A stretch of DNA of 64,000 nucleotides, taken from NCBI RefSeq assembly GCF_005502275.1, contig NZ_SWLZ01000014.1, positions 56,246-120,245 of the forward strand, read 5' to 3'. A program made the position numbers and the translations under genes. The DNA comes from Robertmurraya siralis (GTDB taxonomy: Bacteria; Bacillota; Bacilli; Bacillales; Cytobacillaceae). Shown here in pieces: positions 27,280 to 35,734 of the stretch (within the stretch, counting starts at the first letter, position 1; the number at the start of each line of letters is the position of its first letter). The notes beneath the pieces are model-generated. The model was not told where the DNA came from, made no database searches, and was given only the letters and a program-made list of their open reading frames with translations.

Positions 27280-28653
27280 CTACATTAATGGAATTGTTAC
27301 TCGAACCTCTCCTCCACCTTCTTCCGTGTTTCCGAGAGTTAGCTCTCCGTTATGAAGATTGACCGCACTTTTTGCAAAGGTTAGTCCCATTCCATAATGA
27401 CCTTTAGAATGACGGCTTTTGTCATCCATGTAAAAAAGCTCAGTCGCTTTTTTTAATGCGGCTTCTGAAAATCCTATTCCTGTGTCTTTCACAACAAAAG
27501 AAAAGAATTCAGAGTCGCATTCAGCATGCACGGAGACAGTTCCGCCTTCCGGTGTATAATCAACCGCATTTGTTAAGATGTTCATGAATGCCCGATGCAG
27601 TAATTGCCAGTCTATCATTGCTTCATCTAGGAGATGTTCAATTGTAAACATAATATCGATTGTTTTATTTCCTTTGTAAGCAATGATGTCTTCTTGCAAG
27701 GTTTCAGTTAATGTAGCTATTGATTCTTTCTCGAAATGAACCGTTAAAGAATCCTCCATTTTTGATAAATGAATTAACTGATAAATATACTGTTCAATTT
27801 GAATTCCCGCACTGATAATGTATCTTGTATATTCAGCCTGTTCCTCATCTTGTGCAGATAAGCTAAGCAGTTCAGCGTTTCCTTTAATGATGGTAATGGG
27901 AATTTTGATGTCATGTGCTAAGGAGCCAATTTGTTCTTTTTTGTTTTTTTCTAAACGCCATTGTGCCTCAAGAGAAGATTGAAGTGCATCTCTCATTTCA
28001 ATTAAAGAGTTTATGACATCATCGAACTCTTTTATATGTGTAAATGTAGGTGTGAATTGTAAATTTTGCTCCTTAATATTTCGGGTGATTAAACTCAGTG
28101 TTTCAAAGTTTTTTCTTAATTTATTGGCAAAATAAGTGGTAATCATGGCAATAGCGAATATGAGCAGAATGATTAAAATACAAATACTTGTTAATTCATA
28201 GTTAGGGAGATATTTCCTCAGTAAGGGTGAGCTAAATTCCGCCCGTAATGAATATTGCAAAACACAATATTCATCCCTTCTTTCTATAATCAAATAACCT
28301 TTTTGCTTGTAATTCACATATGGTTTCTTTTCAATCTTATTTTTTACCAACTGCAGGTCTTTATCTTTAATAGTCCCGGCTATCTTTTGTTTCGTATCCT
28401 TATCAAGGAGGGCATATGACATCGTATCTGGGATCATATCAGGTGTTATTTTTCGAGCAGTTTCAAGCATAGGTATTAGCTTTTCTGCTTCCCGTTCATG
28501 ATAATTGGCTGGTTGGAAAAAACCAACATTTATGGCTATTGTATTTAAAATAAAATAGAGAACTGTAATAATAAACAAACATAAAGATAATGTAACAATA
28601 TATTTTATTAATTCCCTGAGGAGGTTTTTTTTTCTTGCAAAAATTATTCCCAT
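27280..28653 (-). CDS. Sensor histidine kinase of a lantibiotic-immunity system
   Basis: A 457-residue kinase with two helices (about 14-38 and 157-182) flanking an extracytoplasmic domain of roughly 120 residues, then HAMP, the H-box SLAHDIKIPITII, the N-box NILTNAVDYTP and the G-box GHYGMGLTFAKS. This layout matches NisK/SpaK/CprK kinases, which sense lantibiotics directly. It overlaps the regulator by 10 bases and is the last of five genes after LanFEG. The inducing peptide is unknown. Confidence 0.82.
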   Translation of the reverse strand: MGIIFARKKNLLRELIKYIVTLSLCLFIITVLYFILNTIAINVGFFQPANYHEREAEKLIPMLETARKITPDMIPDTMSYALLDKDTKQKIAGTIKDKDLQLVKNKIEKKPYVNYKQKGYLIIERRDEYCVLQYSLRAEFSSPLLRKYLPNYELTSICILIILLIFAIAMITTYFANKLRKNFETLSLITRNIKEQNLQFTPTFTHIKEFDDVINSLIEMRDALQSSLEAQWRLEKNKKEQIGSLAHDIKIPITIIKGNAELLSLSAQDEEQAEYTRYIISAGIQIEQYIYQLIHLSKMEDSLTVHFEKESIATLTETLQEDIIAYKGNKTIDIMFTIEHLLDEAMIDWQLLHRAFMNILTNAVDYTPEGGTVSVHAECDSEFFSFVVKDTGIGFSEAALKKATELFYMDDKSRHSKGHYGMGLTFAKSAVNLHNGELTLGNTEEGGGEVRVTIPLM

Positions 28654-29306
28654 TTATATCCTACGCCCCATACTGTTTTAATAGGATCGACACCATGTTC
28701 TTTGCACTTCTTCCGAATTGTCCTGATAAATTCGGTAATGGTGGAATAAAGGGCGTCTCCATTTATACCATATACCTCCTCATAAATTTGTTCTCTTGAA
28801 AAAGTTCTCCCTTTATGCAGTGCTAAAAATTCACAAATTGTATATTCATTTTTTGTTAAATTGAGACTGTGGTTTTTGATGAAAACTTCCTTACTATCAA
28901 AGTGAAATACAAATCCGGAAATGACTCTTTTCGATTGATGCTTTTCTCTTCCTTCCCTTCTTAAATGTGCATTAACTCTGGCACTAAGCTCCTTTACGCC
29001 AAAGGGTTTTGTAATATAATCATCTCCACCGGTAATCAGACCTTTCACGATTGCTTCCTCTTCTGTTTTCGCCGTGAGAAAAAGGATCGGACAATCGACA
29101 AATGGCCGTATCTGTTTACACAATTCAAAACCGTCTATATCTGGCATCATCACATCAAGCAAAATTAAATCGTAGCCTTGAAATTTATCAGGGGGGTGTC
29201 CCTGAACAGTCTCTAATATGTCAATATGATGCTGGTCACGGCGTAGTATATTTTGTATAAGCACAAGAATAGCTTTGTCATCATCGACTGCAAGAATCTT
29301 TGCCAT
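28644..29306 (-). CDS. OmpR-family response regulator, SpaR/NisR-like
   Basis: A 220-residue regulator with DDD at the N-terminus, phosphoacceptor Asp in LILLDVMMPDIDG, Lys in ITKPF and a winged-helix DNA-binding domain ending KTVWGVGYKWE. It follows the LanG-type permease by 18 bases. A spa-box-like repeat lies upstream of the transporter (31690-31705), so positive control of its own operon is expected. Confidence 0.85.
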   Translation of the reverse strand: MAKILAVDDDKAILVLIQNILRRDQHHIDILETVQGHPPDKFQGYDLILLDVMMPDIDGFELCKQIRPFVDCPILFLTAKTEEEAIVKGLITGGDDYITKPFGVKELSARVNAHLRREGREKHQSKRVISGFVFHFDSKEVFIKNHSLNLTKNEYTICEFLALHKGRTFSREQIYEEVYGINGDALYSTITEFIRTIRKKCKEHGVDPIKTVWGVGYKWE

Positions 29307-29324
29307 TTCTTAATTCTCCTTTCA

Positions 29325-30095
29325 CTACTCGAATGTTCTGTTGCCCTCCCATTTGTGAAACCATATGAGGCAAGCAATAAATATCATTATAATACCAATG
29401 GTGGCAAGATATGTACCATTAGTCATTTCATGAATTAATAAAGGCCGTAGCTTTTCACTAAACTCTTTAAAGTGAATGATCCCATTTAATCCAGATAATC
29501 TGATTCCCCATGCCCAAGGATTATACTTCCATATAGCATCTCCTAATCCAGTATTCATAAGGGCAGTCATGAGCAAACCGGCACCGCCTAGTAAGACAGA
29601 TGCTCCCATTCCAAACTTGCAGCTGATAAAAAAATAAAGTAAATAGAGAACGATACAGCTTGCAACAAGCCATGCTCCCCCTGTTATAAAAATACTATAA
29701 GATAAATTAGGAACTTCTAATACAAATGTTAGTCCAATTAAATATATGATCATAGCCAGACTTATGGAAAAAATATTTAAGATTATTAACATAAGCACTT
29801 TGCTGATAAATGCAGTGATTTTCGGAAACGTGCTCCCAAGCAATACTTGAAATTTCCCTGCACGTTCTTCCAGTGAAGCCGTCATCCCACAAAGAATTCC
29901 GATAAGAAATGGTAATGAGATGGCAATGACCTCGGTAAATGTTCTGTATAATTGGTATTGATTTTGCTCTCTTCCATTAAGATACAGGATTAAGATGATT
30001 GAACAAATAACTGGAATAAACAAGTGCAACCACATAAATGAAGTCCGTTTCATCTTCTGAAAATCGGCTTGTATGCTCCTAAAAAGTAAGATCAA
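29325..30095 (-). CDS. Lantibiotic-protection ABC permease, LanG/MutG type
   Basis: 256 residues with about six helices. Features shared with MutG/SpaG-type permeases are the N-terminal QADFQKMKRTSFMWLH and LPFLIGILCGMTASLEERAGKFQ. It begins 2 bases after the stop of the LanE-type gene. LanFEG transporters move the lantibiotic out of the membrane to the outside. Confidence 0.83.
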   Translation of the reverse strand: MILLFRSIQADFQKMKRTSFMWLHLFIPVICSIILILYLNGREQNQYQLYRTFTEVIAISLPFLIGILCGMTASLEERAGKFQVLLGSTFPKITAFISKVLMLIILNIFSISLAMIIYLIGLTFVLEVPNLSYSIFITGGAWLVASCIVLYLLYFFISCKFGMGASVLLGGAGLLMTALMNTGLGDAIWKYNPWAWGIRLSGLNGIIHFKEFSEKLRPLLIHEMTNGTYLATIGIIMIFIACLIWFHKWEGNRTFE

Positions 30096-30096
30096 T

Positions 30097-30852
30097 TTAC
30101 AGCACCTCCTGTTTTTTCATTTTGTCATTTGTAGAGGAGGCGAATAAGTGACTTGTCAGGAACGATAATATCATAAATAATAGGATAGCTATGATAACGG
30201 CAGGCGGTATAACCCACCAGCTGAGTAATGGATCATTAATTTCTAAATAAGTTCCATTAGGATGAATGCCGATTGTCGGACACATCATGCGTATTGGCCA
30301 GCTCCAAGGAGAAACCCACCAAAAGGAACTGGATGCAGGCATAATCCCTAAAACAAGTGTTCCAAAAAGATTTAGCATTACTGCAGCAGTACCCCCCAAT
30401 TTCTTAGCCACCATTAAACAAAGGGGAATTTGCCAAAGACTTGTCACCCATAGCAGTAAACTTGCAGAAATGGTGGAAAGGCTAATAAAGGTAAAATTAG
30501 GAATAACGAAGCCCATGCCATACATGAATACTAAAAACGCAAGTTGAGATAGCAAAGAATAAGTCATAATAACCATTATTTTGGCAAACCAAAGCTTTCC
30601 TAGATCGATTGGCAATGAATACGTACTATTATAATTGGATGCTTTTTTTTCCTTTTGATGGGATAAAGAGCATAATAAAGCAATCATTACCGGTATGAAA
30701 ATAATCGACCACCAATTAAAAGTACCCGGGACAAAATATTGAGTATTTAATAGAAAAGAGAGCCCAATATTTAATAGTGGGACGAAAACAATCATTTTTC
30801 TTGAAAATGTTCTTTTGAATTTTAGATTTTCTGCTTTAATATAATTTCTCAT
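30097..30852 (-). CDS. Lantibiotic-protection ABC permease, LanE/MutE type
   Basis: 251 residues and six predicted helices, with ENLKFKRTFSRKMIV at the N-terminus and WGS-like aromatic stretches (VSPWSWPIRM) typical of EpiE/MutE. It starts with ATG overlapping the ATPase stop by 4 bases. It would pair with the LanG-type permease to make the membrane domain. Confidence 0.83.
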   Translation of the reverse strand: MRNYIKAENLKFKRTFSRKMIVFVPLLNIGLSFLLNTQYFVPGTFNWWSIIFIPVMIALLCSLSHQKEKKASNYNSTYSLPIDLGKLWFAKIMVIMTYSLLSQLAFLVFMYGMGFVIPNFTFISLSTISASLLLWVTSLWQIPLCLMVAKKLGGTAAVMLNLFGTLVLGIMPASSSFWWVSPWSWPIRMMCPTIGIHPNGTYLEINDPLLSWWVIPPAVIIAILLFMILSFLTSHLFASSTNDKMKKQEVL

Positions 30853-31565
30853 CTTTTCATTCCTTCTTTTTCTCGGCTTTTCTTGACAACTTCCATAAAC
30901 AATTGTTCCAAATTCCCCGATTTGTTTATCTCTCCTTCATATCCAAGGTATCCGTCGCTAATAATGCCGATATAGTCGGCTATTTGCTCAACTTCTGAAA
31001 GAATATGACTTGATAAGATCACAGTAATCCCTTCTTGAGGAAAGGAACGAATAAGTTCTCTTAGCTCTTGTATACCAATGGGATCAAGTCCATTTGTAGG
31101 TTCATCCAGAATTAATAATTTGGGGTGATTTAACAAGGCAATTGCGATTCCAAGTCGTTGTTTCATCCCCATTGAGAATTGTCCTGCTCTTTTTTTACCA
31201 ACATGCTGCATATCGACAATCTTTAAAACTGTGTGAATCCGTTCTTCTGGAAGGCCAAGCAAAGTGGCATGTACTTTTATATTTTCGAAAGCAGTTAAAT
31301 TATCATAAAGAGGTGGAGACTCGATTAGTGAACCAATATTTTTTAAATCTGATCTTCTCCATTTGTGCCCATCAAAGAAAATTTCTCCAGACGTATTTCG
31401 CAAAATTCCGGTAATAATTTTAAGCGTAGTTGATTTCCCAGCACCATTTGGACCAAGCAAACCATAAATACTATTTTTATACACGGTTAACGAAACATCT
31501 GATACTGCTAATTCCTTGCCAAATTTTTTTGTAAGATTTTTTGTTTTTAACAAAACTGTTTCCAT
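30849..31565 (-). CDS. Lantibiotic-protection ABC ATPase, LanF type
   Basis: A 238-residue ATPase with Walker A GPNGAGKST and signature FSMGMKQRLG, the degenerate form typical of BcrA/LanF proteins. The Q-loop position has a Glu (SLIESPPLYDNLT) in place of Gln, the E-loop known from lantibiotic exporters. Walker B is LLILDEPTNGLDP. No lantibiotic precursor or modification gene is visible nearby, so this looks like stand-alone resistance, as in CprABC of Clostridioides. Confidence 0.88.
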   Translation of the reverse strand: METVLLKTKNLTKKFGKELAVSDVSLTVYKNSIYGLLGPNGAGKSTTLKIITGILRNTSGEIFFDGHKWRRSDLKNIGSLIESPPLYDNLTAFENIKVHATLLGLPEERIHTVLKIVDMQHVGKKRAGQFSMGMKQRLGIAIALLNHPKLLILDEPTNGLDPIGIQELRELIRSFPQEGITVILSSHILSEVEQIADYIGIISDGYLGYEGEINKSGNLEQLFMEVVKKSREKEGMKR

Positions 31566-31689
31566 GTCAATCTCTCCTTTATTTCGTTATTTCTCTTTAA
31601 AGACCGCCTGAACATAGTGGGATTAAATGACCAAGCCACATCTGAAAAAACCTTCTAAATGCCAATTGCTGTTATTCTAAAATATAATT

Positions 31690-31705
31690 ATCAAGTTTTT
31701 ATCAA
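31690..31705 (-). promoter_or_regulatory. Spa-box-like direct repeat upstream of lanFEG
   Basis: On the minus strand TTGAT-AAAAAC-TTGAT gives two pentamers separated by 6 bases, followed closely by a TATATT -10 candidate. SpaR of Bacillus is known to bind pentanucleotide repeats with that spacing in place of a -35. It is about 125 bases before the LanF start. The other half of this divergent gap (31706-31946) shows only AT-rich sequence. Confidence 0.5.
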
Positions 31706-31949
31706 AATTTTTGTTTTGTCTTTAAATGACTTGGACTTAAGACGTTGTAGAATTCTGGATGAAAAGGTTGTTCGAAGAAATATTTGCTAATAAGTGAGAA
31801 TAAAAACTTTAAACATTGGGAGGTTCACTTTAAAGACTTCCTCGGTAACATACAATCTCATCAATTTTTGGCACTCCCCTCGTTTTCTAAAAATGACATG
31901 TTATACTAAAAAAAAATGAGAAAGATATAAATTTTAGGGGGAGTATTTG

Positions 31950-33221
31950 ATGGGCATCATTAAAGCAGCGTTAGATACTGTAAAAGGCAGTTTAGCAGAT
32001 CAATGGTTGGAAGTGATTGTGCCTCAGGAGATGAGCGATACAACGGTTATGTCTGTTGGTGTTAAGATGAGAACGAAAGATAAAAGAAATTCGAATAAGA
32101 AAGGGACCGATACGACCATTTCCAACGGGTCGGTTATCCATGTACAGGCCAATCAATTCATGCTATTGGTTGATGGCGGAAGAATTATTGATTATACGGC
32201 GGAAGAAGGCTATTACGAAGTAGTTAATTCATCCATGCCATCTTTATTCAATGGTGAACTTGATGAAACGGTCAGAGAGACGTTTAATCGTTTTAAATTT
32301 GGCGGCATGCCTTCCTCTTCGCAAAAGGCGTACTTTATTAATCTTCAAGAAATCAAAGGAATTAAATTTGGAACACGAAATCCGATTAATTACTTTGATA
32401 ATTTTTATAATGCGGAATTATTTTTGCGTACTCACGGCTCGTATTCGATTAAAATTGTTGATCCGTTAAAATTTTATGAAGAAGCGATCCCAAGAAATAA
32501 ACATGTAGTGGATATTAACGAAATTAATACGCAATATTTATCTGAGTTTATGAATGCCTTGCAAACGGCGATTAACCAAATGTCGAGTGATGGCATTCGC
32601 ATCTCATTTGTTGCTTCAAGAGGAATGGAATTGGCAAGATACATGTCAAGTGTACTCGACGAGGAATGGACGCGACTTCGTGGAATGCGTGTAGAGTCAG
32701 TAGGGATCAATAGCATTTCCTATGATGATCAGTCACAAAAATTGATCAATATGAGAAATCAGGGAGCGATGCTTCAAGACGCATCTGTTCGGGAAGGTTA
32801 TGTTCAAGGCTCAATTGCTCGTGGACTTGAGGCGGCTGGTTCAAATGAAGGCGGGGCCATGAATGGATTCATCGGAATGGGAATGGGGATGCAGGGAGCC
32901 GGAAATTTTTCTCAAAGTGCTTCTGAAACGAATAGGTTTCAAATGCAGCAGCAAGCACAACAGCCTGTTACTCCCGGTAATTCAGCTACTTGGCAATGCG
33001 AGTGCGGACAAAAAAATGAAGGAAAGTTTTGTTCAGAATGTGGTTCACCGAAGCCGCAGGTAGATAGCTGGAAATGTCAATGTGGCAGTGAAAACAGCGG
33101 CAAGTTTTGCTCCAATTGTGGAAATAAAAAGCCTGAAGCGCTCACTTGCAGTCAATGTGGATTCACTGCTCCAGAAGGGGCAGCAATGAAATTTTGCCCA
33201 GAATGTGGAAGCAAATTTTAA
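31950..33221 (+). CDS. ydjI: SPFH-domain protein with C-terminal zinc ribbons (YdjI-like)
   Basis: 423 residues. The N-terminal SPFH/Band-7-like domain (about 20-290) is like Bacillus YdjI, with a Gly/Met/Gln-rich linker (about 295-345). The tail carries three Cys4 zinc ribbons: CECGQ...CSECG, CQCGS...CSNCG and CSQCG...CPECG. The tail makes it about 100 residues longer than I recall for YdjI. The ATG at 31950 follows AGGGGGAG; an adjacent TTG is ignored. YdjI gathers at the membrane with YdjG and YdjH and with PspA during envelope stress. Confidence 0.85.
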   Translation: MGIIKAALDTVKGSLADQWLEVIVPQEMSDTTVMSVGVKMRTKDKRNSNKKGTDTTISNGSVIHVQANQFMLLVDGGRIIDYTAEEGYYEVVNSSMPSLFNGELDETVRETFNRFKFGGMPSSSQKAYFINLQEIKGIKFGTRNPINYFDNFYNAELFLRTHGSYSIKIVDPLKFYEEAIPRNKHVVDINEINTQYLSEFMNALQTAINQMSSDGIRISFVASRGMELARYMSSVLDEEWTRLRGMRVESVGINSISYDDQSQKLINMRNQGAMLQDASVREGYVQGSIARGLEAAGSNEGGAMNGFIGMGMGMQGAGNFSQSASETNRFQMQQQAQQPVTPGNSATWQCECGQKNEGKFCSECGSPKPQVDSWKCQCGSENSGKFCSNCGNKKPEALTCSQCGFTAPEGAAMKFCPECGSKF

Positions 33222-33244
33222 GCGGTATAATGAGGTGATTTACG

Positions 33245-34309
33245 ATGGGGGTTATCGTCTATAAATGTATTAATTGTGGCGGACCGCTTGCCTTTAAGGC
33301 TGATACGCAAAACTGGACATGCGATTATTGCTTAAGTGAATTTCATGAGCAGGAAGTGCGTTCCTTTATTAATAATGAGCAGGCCGAGGCAGAGAAAAAT
33401 ACAGAAATAGCACATGAGCTTGAACAGGAATTTCAGGAAAATGCTGTTGGGTACAGTTGCGAAAGTTGTGGGGCTGAAATTGTCACAGATGATACAACGG
33501 CTGCCACTTTTTGCTATTACTGTCATAACCCAACGATCATCCCAAGAAGACTTGAGGGGGAATATCGTCCAGAAAAAGTGATCCCATTTCAAATTAATCG
33601 TGAAAGGGCAACTGAATTATTTATTAACTGGTGTAAGAAAAAACCGCTTCTTTCAAAACAATTTACGGCAACTTCAGAACTTGAGAAGCTGTCGGGGATT
33701 TATGTGCCGTTTTGGCTCTTTCATTGCAGCCCGTTTGGAGAAATCAGCGGTGATGCTACAAAGGTTCGTTCCTATACGAGAGGGGATACTCGTTATACTG
33801 AAACAAAATATTATCGTGTTCTCCGAGAAGGAAAAGCGATTTTTCGAGATGTGCCTGCAGATGGTTCACGAAAAATGGACGATGAACTGATGAGTGTTTT
33901 GGAACCATATCATTACAAGGATTTAACCGATTTTTCCATGTCCTATTTATCGGGATACTTAGCAGAAAAATATGATATGGATCAAAATGATGTCTACCCG
34001 AGAGTATCAGAAATCATGAGAAAGAATATGAGTACGCTGCTACGGGAAACAATAAATGGCTACAGTTCAGTGAGCGTAAAAAGGACTGACGTAAAATTAA
34101 AAAACGTCGAAGCCACATATGTCCTGCTGCCGGTATGGATGTTTACTTACCAATTTAAGGGGAATACTTATATTTTTGCGATGAACGGGCAAACCGGAAA
34201 AATTGCTGGAAAACTGCCAATTAGTAAAGGAAGGGCAAGTGCGTGGTTTGGAGCGGTTTCCGCAGCTTCATTTGCAGCATTAATGATAGGAGGGCAATTT
34301 ATATGGTGA
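33245..34309 (+). CDS. ydjG: Zinc-ribbon membrane protein (YdjG-like)
   Basis: 354 residues with two TFIIB-like zinc ribbons, CINCGG...CDYC (about 7-30) and CESCGA...CYYC (about 76-100), and one C-terminal helix (about 330-350). GAGGTGA precedes the ATG. YdjG is a membrane partner that recruits YdjI, and in Bacillus PspA, to damaged membrane. Spacing of 23 bases from ydjI and a 7-base overlap with ydjH show a three-gene operon. Confidence 0.85.
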   Translation: MGVIVYKCINCGGPLAFKADTQNWTCDYCLSEFHEQEVRSFINNEQAEAEKNTEIAHELEQEFQENAVGYSCESCGAEIVTDDTTAATFCYYCHNPTIIPRRLEGEYRPEKVIPFQINRERATELFINWCKKKPLLSKQFTATSELEKLSGIYVPFWLFHCSPFGEISGDATKVRSYTRGDTRYTETKYYRVLREGKAIFRDVPADGSRKMDDELMSVLEPYHYKDLTDFSMSYLSGYLAEKYDMDQNDVYPRVSEIMRKNMSTLLRETINGYSSVSVKRTDVKLKNVEATYVLLPVWMFTYQFKGNTYIFAMNGQTGKIAGKLPISKGRASAWFGAVSAASFAALMIGGQFIW

Positions 34310-35139
34310 AAAAAGTATTTTTTGTGCTGCCATTTATGCTCCTTCTTTTCAATTTAGGAACAAATGCACTTGCCGCTTATGAAAAAATTTTTGATCAGGC
34401 ACAGTTGTTTACAGAGGCAGAAAGAACGGAACTTAATGACAGGGCAATGACACTAAGTGAACAAGCAGAGATGGACATTGTGATAGTAACAACTGATGAT
34501 AGCGAAGGGAAGTCTTCAAGCGAATATGCCCGTGATTTCTATGAAGAACATGGATTCGGCTATGAAGGGACATTGGATGGTATCCTTTATCTTTTAAATA
34601 TGGATGAACGTGAAGTTTATATTTTTACAAGAGATAAAGGAACAAAATATATTGACGCCAATAGAGTAGAAGAATTATTAGACGAAGTGTATCCACCTTT
34701 AGGAGAAGAGCAATATGGTAAAAGTGCCGATATTTTCCTTAAAGAACTAGAAAGAATGATAGGGGAGGGAGTTCCTATTGATTCCCATCCTGATGACTCG
34801 GGTTACTCATACGGAGATACTGAAAATGTTTATCCGGTTGAGCAGCATGAAACTGGTGATTTAAGCTGGTATGAAAAACTAGGTATCTATTTACTAATCT
34901 CCTTTGCGATCGGTGGAATTACAATCGGTACGATGGCAATGGGAAACAGGGGCCGTTCAACTGTCAATGCGAGGACCTATTTGCAAGACAATTCCTTCAC
35001 ACTGACGAGAAAACATGATCAGCATTACAATACTATTGTCACCCAGCAAAAAATACCGAAAGCGAATAACAACAGTGGTGGTAGTTCATTCACAGGTGGT
35101 AGCGGGGGCGGAATCGGCGGAGGTGGAAGAAAATTTTAA
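34303..35139 (+). CDS. ydjH: TPM-domain membrane protein (YdjH-like)
   Basis: 278 residues with a signal peptide cleaved around ALAAYE, an extracytoplasmic TPM domain (about 26-150; IFDQAQLFTEAER, VIVTTDDSEGKSS), a transmembrane helix (about 205-228) and a cytoplasmic tail ending in a Gly/Ser run before RKF. The start at 34303 follows AGGAGGG. It is the third member of the YdjG/H/I membrane-stress set. Confidence 0.85.
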   Translation: MVKKVFFVLPFMLLLFNLGTNALAAYEKIFDQAQLFTEAERTELNDRAMTLSEQAEMDIVIVTTDDSEGKSSSEYARDFYEEHGFGYEGTLDGILYLLNMDEREVYIFTRDKGTKYIDANRVEELLDEVYPPLGEEQYGKSADIFLKELERMIGEGVPIDSHPDDSGYSYGDTENVYPVEQHETGDLSWYEKLGIYLLISFAIGGITIGTMAMGNRGRSTVNARTYLQDNSFTLTRKHDQHYNTIVTQQKIPKANNNSGGSSFTGGSGGGIGGGGRKF

Positions 35140-35365
35140 GCTTTCGGTTCCTTTTTGAAAAAAATGAATTGCGACATCTGTCTGCTTCTTGGACTGGGCT
35201 TTAAAAGGGCTGTGCCAAACGTATTGCAGTTTCTCTTAAACTTCTAAAGAGGCGCTGAAAAGTTTGACTTTTCAACTTTTAATAACCTGCTAGCTTGGAA
35301 GCTCCCAAAAAAGAGTGAGCTCTTGGGTTCATGAGACAAATTTCGGGTGGTAACCAAAAACAAAA

Positions 35366-35389
35366 AAGCTGTCTAAATTAAGACAGCTT
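35366..35389. terminator. Terminator-like hairpin after ydjH
   Basis: AAGCTGTCT and AGACAGCTT around a 6-base loop, then CTTTGTTCTC on the plus strand. It ends the ydjIGH transcript. The rest of 35140-35642 holds nothing recognisable. Confidence 0.65.
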
Positions 35390-35642
35390 CTTTGTTCTCG
35401 TGGATTCAACTCGACTTAGAAAGGTATTATTTATTCGATATTTTCTAGTTATATTGAGTAGACAAAACGTAATCACAAAAAGTGGCGTCATATTCTGTTG
35501 CACTTATCGTTTACTTGTGAAAAATGATTTTGGCCTTTTTCTATGAAAGATACCTAACGTATTTTATGTGAAGAGTTACTCCAGTATTAAATAAAAATGG
35601 CTGTCAGTGAATCATGCAAAAGAGTGATTTTTTTTAGGAATA

Positions 35643-35692
35643 AATGTCAGATACTATACAATGGAACCAATCCACAGGCAGTATCTGACATT
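35643..35692. terminator. Bidirectional hairpin between ydjH and Ca2+-ATPase
   Basis: Perfect 13-bp arms AATGTCAGATACT (35643-35655) and AGTATCTGACATT (35680-35692) with a 24-base loop and TTT on the plus side. It lies just past the 3' end of the ATPase gene, so it may end that transcript. Confidence 0.55.
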
Positions 35693-35734
35693 TTTGCATC
35701 TCTTAACAGTGTTCGGATAAAAGATTGCTCCTAC

